Below are positions 12,201 through 24,200 of a stretch of 64,000 nt of DNA, one piece after another. Numbering within the stretch: position 1 is the stretch's first letter; each line of letters opens with the position of its first letter. Below the pieces are notes generated by a model that ran no database searches, was not told the DNA's origin, and worked only from the letters and a program-made list of their open reading frames with translations. The translations under genes were made by a program, and so were the position numbers. Origin of the DNA: Nematostella vectensis (Eukaryota; Cnidaria; Anthozoa; Actiniaria; Edwardsiidae); contig NC_064040.1 of NCBI RefSeq assembly GCF_932526225.1, positions 8,095,181 through 8,159,180 on the forward strand. Direction: 5' to 3'.

Positions 12201-15200
12201 CCGCGTGTGGCTGAGCAGGGTGTAACCCCGTGAAATCTCGGTTTCGAATTTGGACGTCAACCAAATGCCTTTGCTCTTTGAAAAACGTTGCAAGACGTAA
12301 AGAAAACAGTGACGCCAGTGACGCATATTTTAGTAGTATAAATCATATTTTAGTGTTATAAATGCATGTATAATGCATTTTAGTGGGATACATATCTTAG
12401 TGATATAATGCATATTTTAGTGATATAATGCATATTTTAGTGATATAATGCATATTTTAGTGATATAATGCGTATTTTAGTGTTGTAATGTATATCTTAG
12501 TGGTGTAATGCATTTTGGTGGTATAATACATATTTTAGTAGTATAATTCATATCTTAGTGGTATAATGCATATCTTAGTGATGTAATGCATATTTTAGTG
12601 GTATAATGCATATTTCAGTGATATAATACATATTTTAGTGATATAATGCATATTTTAGTGATATAATGCATATCTTAGTGGTGTAATGCATATTTCAGTG
12701 ATATAATGCATATTTTAGTGATATAATGCATATTTTAGTGATATAATGCATATTTTAGTGATATAATGCATATTTCAGTGATATAATGCATATTTTAGTG
12801 ATATAATGCATATTTTAGTGATATAATGCATATCTTAGTGGTGTAATGCATATTTCAGTGATATAATGCATATTTTAGTGATATAATGCATATTTTAGTG
12901 ATATAATGCATATCTTAGTGATATAATGCATATTTCAGTGATATAATGCATATTTTAGTGTTGTAATGCATATCTTAGTGGTGTAATGCATTTTGGTGGT
13001 ATAATACATATTTTAGTAGTATAATGCATAACTTAGTGGTATAATGCATATCTTAGTGATGTAATGGTAAACAAATGGTTTCTTTTCACTATAGTTGTCC
13101 CTTTTTAGCATTACGCTTCGATACCCTAATGTTTTCTGTTCATTGCTATGTCGAGAGTTTTGCATGATTTTCATAGAATGTCATTAATATTTTGTTGGAA
13201 TCCGGAATATAAGTTGTGCCTGGAATCCGGAATCCAAGGGTCGGAATCCGGAATCCAGAGCCTGGAATCCAGAATCCGGAAGCCTCTTGGATTACCTTAC
13301 ATGGGGCGACAGACTGAAAGAACTTATCAAGTACAAGGGATTTCAAGTAAGTACCATTCACGACCGGTTTGGATACATCACAGATAGACTGAAAGAACTT
13401 ATCAAGTACAAGGGATTTCAAGTAAGTGCCATTCACGACCGGTTTGGATACATCACTGATAGACTGAAAGAACTTATCAAGTACAAGGGATTTCAAGTAA
13501 GTGCCATTCACGACCGGTTTGGATACATCACTGATAGACTGAAAGAACTTATCAAGTACAAGGGATTTCAAGTAAGTGCCATTCACGACCGGTTTGGATA
13601 CATCACAGACAGACTGAAAGAACTTATCAAGTACAAGGGATTTCAAGTAAGTGCCATTCACGACCGTTTTGGATACATCACAGACAGACTGAAAGAACTT
13701 ATCAAGTACAAGGGATTTCAAGTAAGTGCCATTCACGACCGGTTTGGATACATCACTGATAGACTGAAAGAACTTATTAAGTACAAGGGATTTCAAGTAA
13801 GTGCCATTCACGACCGGTTTGGATACATCACTGATAGACTGAAAGAACTTATCAATTTCAAGGGATTTCAAGTAAGTGCCATTCACGACCGGTTTGGATA
13901 CATCACTGATAGACTGAAAGAACTTATTAAGTACAAGGGATTTCAAGTAAGTGCCATTCACGACCGGTTTGGATACATCACTGATAGACTGAAAGAACTT
14001 ATTAAGTACAAGGGATTTCAAGTAAGTGCCATTCACGACCGGTTTGGATACATCACTGATAGACTGAAAGAACTTATCAATTTCAAGGGATTTCAAGTAA
14101 GTGCCATTCACGACCGGTTTGGATACATCACTGATAGACTGAAAGAACTTATCAAGTACAAGGGATTTCAAGTAAGTGCCATTCACGACCGGTTTGGATA
14201 CATCACAGATAGACTGAAAGTACTTATCAAGTACAAGGGATTTCAAGTAAGTGCCATTCACGACCGGTTCGGATACCTCACAGATAGACTGAAAGAACTT
14301 ATCAAGTACAAGGGATTTCAAGTAAGTGCCATTCACGACCGGTTTGAATACATCACAGACAGACTGAAAGAACTTATCAAGTACAAGGGATTTCAAGTAA
14401 GTGCCATTCACGACCGGTTTGGGTACATCACAGATAGACTGAAAGAACTTATCAAGTACAAGGGATTTCAAGTAAGTGCCATTCACGACCGGTTTGGATA
14501 CATCACAGAAAGACTGAAAGAACTTATCAAATAAAGGGTTTTCAAGTAAATTCTGTAACGACAGAGGGGTAGAGTTGTGATACTTAAAAAGTCCGTCAAT
14601 ATAAGGAATACTATGAGTATGGAAAGCATTTTATATCTCTCCGTCCCAGGTCCCTCCGGCAGAGCTTGAAGCATTACTGTTGTCTCATCCTGATGTCGAG
14701 GACGTGGCTGTTATTGGAGTCCCGGATGTTGAAGCTGGAGAACTACCTAAAGCCTTCGTCGTCAGAAAGAAGGAGAGCCTGACCGTGGAGGATGTCACTG
14801 GCTTTGTCAACTCTAGAGTGGCGCCGTATAAACGCCTTCGTGGCGGTGTCGAGTTCACCGACGAGATTCCTAAATCAACAAGTGGCAAGATACTAAGGTA
14901 GCGTAGCTCGAATGTTCTGGGGAGGGGAGGGGTATAGGACTGCGCAGTTATAGATATCGAATGCGAGAACTAGCAGTGTGTGCGTCCCCTTTGCCCGCCT
15001 TTAGATAGTTTAACACCCTCCCTCCTCTTGAGTCAAACTACCAAATAAAAGAAAATATTAAGAAAAATGAAGAACTTCCTTTTTCTTTGTCCGTTACTCG
15101 CCAAAGGCTAAAAAATTGAAATGTAAAGAGCTGAAATTTTCAAATCCAAGATCTGTTCATTTACACGAAATCTACTTCAGTTCTTTTTCTGTTGCTCTGT

Positions 15201-18200
15201 GTGATAATGACCCTGTCTTCAGTAGTGCAAAGTTTCAAAACCAAGATTTGATGTTTGTGTATGTGTGTTTTTAGGCGAGAGCTGAAACGCCGCGAGCTAG
15301 AGAGAAAACCACAATTCGCTGAGATAGTCAACAAAAGAGATGCCAACGTCATCAACAGCAGATACCCGGATGTAGAGATACCGGAAATGACGTTACCCGA
15401 TTACGTCATGGAATTTTTTTACAAATATGGAAACGTTCCCGCTATTGTAAGTATTAAAGCCGCATTGTCACCAGTTTACTTCCGGAGGTCCGACGGAAAC
15501 CTCAACCGTTAAAAGACAAAAGAATCTATTCGAATCCGAAATATTTAACAGGCCATCCGCTCTAAATTAGCAGTCACATCCTCAAAGAAACGTCCAATAG
15601 ACACACTGCTTTCTATATTTTGAAATATTTTCAAAACGTGTTTTCCGTTAAAAATCATCGGAGATTCTTACGTAATCGGCCGGAAGTAAACTGGTGACAA
15701 TGCGGCTTTAAGTAGTCCTCACTCATAGCTCATTAATTCGCAAATTGACATTCTACAATGCGCATGCGCCGTTTCAGACTGACTGCAAACGAGAACAGGT
15801 CTACACTTACACTCAGCTGCTCGACCTAGTACCAAAATGCGCAGCAGGTTTGATCCGTCAGGGACTGGGCAAGGGGGACGTAATGATGATCTACAGTCCT
15901 AATGTCCCATCATTCGTCATCATTCTTCTCGCCACACTCAAAGCTGGCGGTAGCGTCACCACAGCCAACCCACTCTACACACCGGGGGAATTAGCAAAAC
16001 AGATGAAACTCTCGTGCGCGAAATATCTCTTCACGGTCCCAGCCTTGGTCCACCGAGCACGTGAGGCCGCAAATGTTGCTGGTATAGACACGATATTTGT
16101 GGACGGCGTGATCGAGGGCTGCAAGTCGTTTGCCAAGCTCCTAAAGAATGACGGGTCTGTTCACCGTAAAGTTCCCATTGATACGGCGGAGGACGTTGCT
16201 GTGATACCATTTTCTAGCGGTACCACAGGGTTACCAAAAGGCGTGATGCTGACGCATCGTAATGTGGTCGCCAACTGCAGTATGATGTGTGCGGACGACT
16301 TTCTTGGGTACGACTTGACCTCGGTGGTCCTGGCGTTTCTACCTTTTTTCCATAGCTACGGCATGTCAACGCTGTTCACTGGGCTTCGACTGGGTGTAAA
16401 ACTCGTGTGTATGGATAGATTCGAGAAGACGAAATTCCTGCAGGCACTACAAGATCATAACGTGAGTTAACAATGGACTTATGGGGCAATAAGACCAGGG
16501 AGATACGTGCTTACGTATAAAAAGTAAATCATAAATGGTGGATCTAGGAACTGGGGTGGATCAAGGGTAGTTTATTTATGTAAACTATACCAAGTCATAT
16601 AAGGCATCAAAGCCCTTCATTGTCTGCTACTAAGCATACAATCATCATTTGGCTTAGAAAGGGTCTGTGTTATCATACCGCAGTTGTGTATAAGATTGAC
16701 ACATTATTGTTATTGGTGATGATGATTGGCACGTTATTGTTGTTGGTGTATAACGATTGGCACGTTATTGTTATTGGTGTATGATGATTGGCAATTTATT
16801 GTTGTTGGTGTATAACGATTGGCACGTTATTGTTGATGGTGTATGATGATTGGCACGTTATTGTTGTTGGTGTATGATGATTGGCATGTTATTGTTGTTG
16901 GTGTATAACGATTGGCACGTTATTGTTGTTGGTGTATAACGATTGGCACGTTATTGTTGTTGGTGGATGATGATTGGCACGTTATTGCTGTTGGTGTATG
17001 ATGATTGGCACGTTATTGTTGTTGGTGTATAACGATTGGTACGTTATTGCTGTTGGTGTATGATGATTGGCACGTTATTGTTGTTGGTGTATAACGATTG
17101 GCACGTTATTGCTGTTGGTATATGATGATTGGCACGTTATTTTTGTTGGTGTATGATGATTGGCACGTTATTGTTGTTGGTGTATGATGATTGGCACGTT
17201 ATTGTTGTTGGTGTATGATGATTGGCACGTTATTGTTGATGGTGTATGATGATTGGCACGTTATTGTTGTTGGTGTATGATGATTGGCACGTTATTGTTG
17301 TTGGTGTATGATGATTGGCACGTTATTGTTGTTGGTGTATGATGATTGGCACGTTATTGCTGTTGGTGTATAAAGATTGGCACGTTATTGCTGTTGGTGT
17401 ATAACGATTGTGACGTTATTGTTGTTGGTGTATAACGATTGGCACGTTATTGCTGTTGGTGTATAACGATTGGCACGTTATTGTTGTTGGTGTATGATGA
17501 TTGGCACGTTATTGTTGTTGGTGTATGATGATTGGCACGTTATTGTTGTTGGTGTATGATGATTGGCACGTTATTGTTGATGGTGTATGATGATTGGCAC
17601 GTTATTGTTGTTGGTGTATGGTGATTGGCACGTTATTGTTGTTGGTGTATGATGATTGGCACGTTATTGCTGTTGGTGTATAACGATTGGCACGTTATTG
17701 TTGTTGGTGTATGATGATTGGCACGTTATTGTTGTTGGTGGATGATGATTGGCACGTTATTGTTGATGGTGTATGATGATTGGCACGTTATTGCTGTTGG
17801 TGTATGATGATTGGCACGTTATTGTTGTTGGTGGATGATGATTGGCACGTTATTGCTGTTGGTGTATGATGATTGGCACGTTATTGTTGATGGTGTATGA
17901 TGATTGGCACGTTATTGCTGTTGGTGTATGATGATTGGCACGTTATTGCTGTTGGTGTATGATGATTGGCACGTTATTGTTGATGGTGTATGATGATTGG
18001 CACGTTATTGCTGTTGGTGTATAAAGATTGGCACGTTATTGCTGTTGGTGTATAACGATTGGCACGTTATTGCTGTTGGTGTATGATGATTGGCACGTTA
18101 TTGCTGTTGGTGTATGATGATTGGCACGTTATTGCTGTTGGTGTATAACGATTGGCACGTTATTGCTGTTGGTGTATAACGATTGGCACGTTATTGTTGT

Positions 18201-21200
18201 TGGTGTATGATGATTGGCACGTTATTGTTGTTGGTATATGATGATTGGCACGTTATTGTTGTTGGTGTATGGTGATTGGCACGTTATTGTTGATGGTGTA
18301 TGATGATTGGCACGTTACTGCTGTTGGTGTATGATGATTGGCACGTTATTGCTGTTGGTGTATAACGATTGGCACGTTATTGTTGTTGGTGTATGATGAT
18401 TGGCACGTTATTGTTGTTGGTGTATGATGATTGGCACGTTATTGTTGATGGTGTATGATGATTGGCACGTTATTGCTGTTGGTGTATGATGATTGGCACG
18501 TTATTGTTGATGGTGTATGATGATTGACACGTTATTGCTGTTGGTGTATGATGATTGGCACGTTATTGTTGTTGGTGTATGATCATTGGCACGTTATTTT
18601 TGTTGGTGTATGATGATTGGCACGTTATTTTTGTTGGTGTATAACGATTGGCACGTTATTGTTGTTGGTGTATGATGATTGGCACGTTATTGTTGTTGGT
18701 GTATGATGATTGGCACGTTATTGTTGTTGGTGTATGATGATTGGCACGTTATTGTTGTTGGTGTATGATCATTGGCACGTTATTTTTGTTGGTGTATGAT
18801 GATTGGCACGTTATTTTTGTTGGTGTATAACGATTGGCACGTTATTGTTGTTGGTGTATGATGATTGGCACGTTATTGTTGTTGGTGTATGATGATTGGC
18901 ACGGTATTGTTGTTGGTGTATGATGATTGGCACGTTATTGCTGTTGGTGTATGATGATTGGCACGTTATTGTTGTTGGTGGATGATGATTGGCACGTTAT
19001 TGTTGATGGTGTATGATGATTGGCACGTTATTGCTGTTGGTGTATAACGATTGGCACGTTATTGTTATTGGTGTATGATGATTGGCACGGTATTGTTGTT
19101 GGTGTATAACGATTGGCACGTTATTGCTGTTGGTGTATGATGATTGGCACGTTATTGCTGTTGGTGTATAACGATTGGCACGTTATTGTTATTGGTGTAT
19201 GATGATTGGCACGTTATTGCTGTTGGTGTATAACGATTGGCACGTTATTGCTGTTGGTGTATGATGATTGGCACATTATTGCTGTTGGTGTATAACGATT
19301 GGCACGTTATTGCTGTTGGTGTATAACGATTGGCACGTTATTGCTGTTGGTGTATGATGATTGGCACGTTATTGCTGTTGGTGTATAACGATTGGCACGT
19401 TATTGCTGTTGGTGTATGATGATTGGCACGTTATTGCTGTTGGTGTATAAATATTGGCACGTTATTGTTGTTGGTGTATAACGATTGGCACGTTATTTTT
19501 GTTGGTGGATGATGATTGGCACGTTATTGTTGATGGTGCAGGTCAGCCACACGCTGCTGGTGCCCCCTGTCGCCACCATGCTGGCCAAGGACCCTTTTGT
19601 CGATAAGTATCAACTCACAAGCCTGGTGGAAATCACGTGCGGTGCAGCCACGCTATCCAGCGACATCTCACAAGCCGTTTTCGACCGATTTCCGCTACTC
19701 TCACGTGTCAGACAAGGTACGTGATCACACAACACAATACGCAACACGATCACGATACATAATCTCGCAACACGAACACGGCTCACGAGCTCCACAAGTA
19801 CGACCAATTTCCGGTACTCTCGCGCGTCAGACAAGGTACACGATCACGCAACATGATTCCACAACACGATTTTAAAACATGATCTCGAAACACGAGCACG
19901 GTTCAAATACACGGTTCACGATTGCCACAAGTAAGACCGAGTACTTTCTTTAACTCTTTCTAACTCTCGCGTGTTAGACGAAGTACAAGATCAAACGAAA
20001 CGGTCATGGTCACGGTACACGATCACGCGACGCGGGCATGGTTTGAATAGAACAGTATAAGGACGCCTGACATCTTACTTACCGTGTTCTACCGATCGTC
20101 GATACTCGTACTTGTCCAACACGATCACGGGATACAACTAAATCAAAATGATCGCCGGATAAGGTGATGGGACGCGATCACGTGAAATGGCCCCGGTGAA
20201 CAAAAGCAAACATGAACATGCTCTACTTTCACGGGGGACCATCACATAAACTGCACGATGACGGACCTTACCCTGGGCATGTTCGCAGCAATTTAACATC
20301 AAGTATCCTGACAGTAACATACGGTCGCACAAGGAAAGACCACAAAACCTGCAGACACGCTTGTCGTCCATACTTTTGTGTCATTTTTATTGCGATTTTG
20401 AGTTATCTGAGAACTCTCCCGCATTTTAGCTTCCGTCAGTCAAAAGACTTTAACCGTTTTATTTTCCTACACAAACCAAACCATCTCACTGTTTTACGTA
20501 GACCAGAGAATATAAAACATCCATTGACATCCAAACTTGATTAACGTAAGTGAGAAGCACCCTTGGTTTAGCATTTCCGGAATCGCTGGCGATAGTTCTC
20601 AGAATAATCAAGATCGGAGTAAGGTCTGATTTTGTCTGGTTCTAGGCTATGGAATGACAGAATTGAGCCCAGTTTCCCATTTTACGACAATTAACAACAC
20701 AAGGCATGGAACAGTGGGTCAGCTTCTTCCGAACCTTCAGTGTAAGGTACCGTATTGCGCCGCGAAGATGAAGTGTTGTGGCCATAGTACGCATCAGTGT
20801 AAGGTACCGTATTGCGCCGCGAAGATGGAGTGTTGTGGTCATAGTACGCGTCAGTGTAAGGTAGCGTATTGCGCCACGAAGATGGAGTGTTGTTGTCATA
20901 GTACGCGTCAGTGTAAGTTACCGTATTGCGCCGCGAAGATGGAGTGTTGTGGTCATACTACGCGTTAGTGTAAGGTAACGTATTGCGCCGCGAAGATGGA
21001 GTGTTGTGGTCATACTACGCGTCAGTGTAAGGTACCGTATTGCGCCGCGAAGATGGAGTGTTGTGGTCATAGTACGCGTCAGTGTAAGGTACCGTATTGC
21101 GCCGCGAAGATGGAGTGTTGTGGTCATACTACGCGTTAGTGTAAGGTAACGTATTGCGCCGCGAAGATGGAGTGTTGTGGTCATACTACGCGTCAGTGTA

Positions 21201-24200
21201 AGGTACCGTATTGCGCCGCGAAGATGGAGTGTTGTGGTCATACTACGCGTCAGTGTAAGGTACCGTATTGCTCCGCGAAGATGGAGTGTTGTGGTCATAC
21301 TACGCGTCAGTGTAAGGTACCGTATTGCTCCGCGAAGATGGAGTGTTGTGGTCATACTACGCGTCAGTGTAAGGTACCGTATTGCTCCGCGAAGATGGAG
21401 TGTTGTGGTCATAGTAGGCAATAGGGTTGAGGCACAGGCTAAGGCATAGCCGTAACAGGCCTCACATGATTGGGGGGGGGGGGGGGCACGTGCCCCTAGT
21501 GGACGGCGCCAAATGGTTTCCAACCACGCTAGCTCTCAGCATGGCCTTAACCACTCAAAAAGCAACAATTCTGAGTGAAGGAAGCCTAAAAGGGGTTTAG
21601 GTTGACAATTGTTGGTTGTTGGAATAGTAGTAGTAGTATGAGCGGATAAATTGGTTTACCTGCCTGAACTCCATGGGGCTTCATACAACTTACCCCCCTC
21701 CCCTCCCCCCTTAACCTCCCGAGTGACAACAAGAATGTATCCACTCCATGAGGCACTTGTTGTCCACAGATCGTGGATATAGAGAGCGGCAAGTCACTCG
21801 GCCCTGGGGTGGACGGCGAAATCTGTGTTCGTGGACCGTCTGTTATGAAAGGTGAACAACTCTGAAATTACCCATCATAACGGAACCGATATTTGACATT
21901 TTCGACGATTTTCGCCCTTGTGTTCTGTTTGTATTTTTGTATTGCTTGTTGCCTCATTGTACAATACTTGTTTTGTACTGTGTTGTTATTGTACGATACT
22001 TGTGTTGCCTCGTACGATACTTGTGTTGCCTTGTACGATACTTGTGTTGTCTTTTACGATACTTGTGTTGCGTTGTACGATACTTGTGTTGTCTTTAACG
22101 ATACTTGTGTTGCCTTGTACGATATTTGTGTTGCCTTGTACGATACTTGTGTTGTCTTTTAGGATACTTGTGTCGCGTTGTACAATACTTGTTTTGTACT
22201 GTGTTGTTATTGTACGATACTTGTGTTGCCTCGTACGATACTTGTGTTGCCTTGTACGATACTTGTGTTGCCTCGTACGATACTCGTGTTGCGTTGTACG
22301 ATACTTGTGTTGCCTTGTACGATATTTGTGTTGCCTCGTAAGATACTTGTGTTGTCTTTTAGGATACTTGTGTTGCGTTGTACGATACTTGTGTTGTCTT
22401 TAACGATACTTGTGTTGCCTTGTACGATACTTGTGTTGCCTTGTACGATACTTGTGTTGCCTTGTACGATACTTGTGTTGCCTCGTACGATATTCGTGTT
22501 GCGTTGTACGATACTTGTGTTGCCTTGTACGATATTTGTGTTGCCTCGTAAGATACTTGTGTTGTCTTTTAGGATACTTGTGTTGCGTTGTACGATACTT
22601 GTGTTGTCTTTAACGATACTTGTGTTGCCTTGTACGATACTTGTGTCGCGTTGTACGATACTTGTGTTGTCTTTTACGATACTTGTGTTGCGTTGTACGA
22701 TACTTGTGTTGCGTTGTACGATACTTGTGTTGCCTTGTACAATATTTGTGTTGCCTCGTACGATACTTGTGTTGTCTTTTACGATACTTGTGTTGCGTTG
22801 TACGGTACTTGTGTTGTCTTTAACGATACTTGTGTTGCCTTGTACGATACTTGTGTCGCGTTGTACGATACTTGTGTTGTCTTTTACGATACTTGTGTTG
22901 CCTTGTACGATACTTGTGTTGCCTCGTACGATACTTGTGTTGCGTTGTACGATACTTGTGTTGCCTTGTTCAATATTTGTGTTGCCTCGTACGATACTTG
23001 TGTTGTCTTTTACGATACTTGTGTTGCGTTGTACGATACTTGTGTTGTCTTTAACGATACTTGTGTTGCCTTGTACGATACTTGTGTTGCCTTGTACAAT
23101 ATTTGTGTTGCCTCGTACGATACTTGTGTTGTCTTTAACGATACTTGTGTTGCCTTGTACGATACTTGTGTCGCGTTGTACGATACTTGTGTTGTCTTTT
23201 ACGATACTTGTAATGCCTTGTACGATACTTGTGTTGCCTCGTACGATACTTGTGTTGCCTCTTACAATACTTGTTTGCCTTGTCCGATACTTGTGTTGTC
23301 TGTTACGATACTTGTGTTGCCTTGTACGATACTTGTGTTGCCTCGTACGATACTTGTGTTGCCTCTTACGATACTTGTTTGCCTTGTCCGATACTTGTGT
23401 TGTCTTTTACGATACTTGTGTTGCGTTGTACGATACTTGTTTTGCATTGTACCTTGCTTGTGCTGCCTCATCCGGTATTTGTTTTGCCGTTGTGCTGCCT
23501 CGTACGATGCTTATGTTGCATGGTATTGGTGTCGCCTTGTAACGTCTTTGCTCAAACTCTTCAATCACTTATCTCCCCAAGGGTATTTGAATGACCCTGA
23601 CTCAACATCGCAGATTATCGACGCTGACGGCTGGCTACATACCGGTGATCTCGGTCACTTTGACATCGATGAAAACTTTTACATCGTAGATCGGCTCAAG
23701 GAGCTGATCAAATACAAGGGATACCAGGTAAGTCTTTGTAGACACACAGCGCTTAAACAGCCTATTTCAGCCGCCTTTTTTCCATCCTAGCAAAGTACGA
23801 AGTGTGAAAAAGCACCCATTTCAATCGGCTGATTTGAGGAAGCAATGCGACATTGAATTTGGTAAATAAAGAATTAAACGTTGCTTTTAGAAGGTAATTC
23901 CGATATTTAAACACACGAGTAGCATCGAAACGTCTGCGAACTCGATCTTCTTTAGCGCTTTTTAAACTATGATTGAGAGTCTTCAATTAGATTTTTAACA
24001 ATTAGCAATATCATCTTAGGGTTGCTAAGATTATATGAAAGCATTGCAGTTTTACTGGGTTATTATTCAATGTTGTCACGAATATTCAGATATCTGTGCC
24101 AACACGAATTATGTATTCAGCATAGGCAGCTCTCGGGGGTGTGGCACCGTGATGTACTGTCACGATATTAGTAGGCGATATTGCTCATCACTTTGTCTAT

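Larger units (their letters stand above)
6271..14897 (+). other. adenylation module 1 of the fused synthetase
   Basis: Residues 1 to about 515, encoded by exons 1-7. Exon 1 (35 codons) has the N-terminal [17 protein letters not shown] segment typical of the start of 4CL-like proteins. Exon 2 carries the P-loop-like [16 protein letters not shown] and LPFYHSYG. Exon 4 has [11 protein letters not shown], exon 6 GWLHTGDIG, exon 7 [10 protein letters not shown]. No catalytic position I can read is lost. If intron 7 were retained, the frame would end at once (AGG TAG at 14896-14901), giving a module-1-only protein. The donor GTAGCG is weak. Confidence 0.85.

Noticed and set aside
13146-14486. 446-codon open frame on the - strand ([16 protein letters not shown] repeats)
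   Set aside because: It is the complement of the 75-bp array, which lacks stops in this frame. There is no start context, splice signal or family match. The + strand reading explains the unit as duplicated exon 6.
16690-19541. CRISPR-like regular array
   Set aside because: The 31-bp units abut directly with no unique spacers, and the context is an animal intron.
22178-23790. 400-454 codon open frames on the + strand
   Set aside because: They arise from the 21-bp satellite, whose period keeps all frames open. The only real coding part is the exon at 23582-23727.
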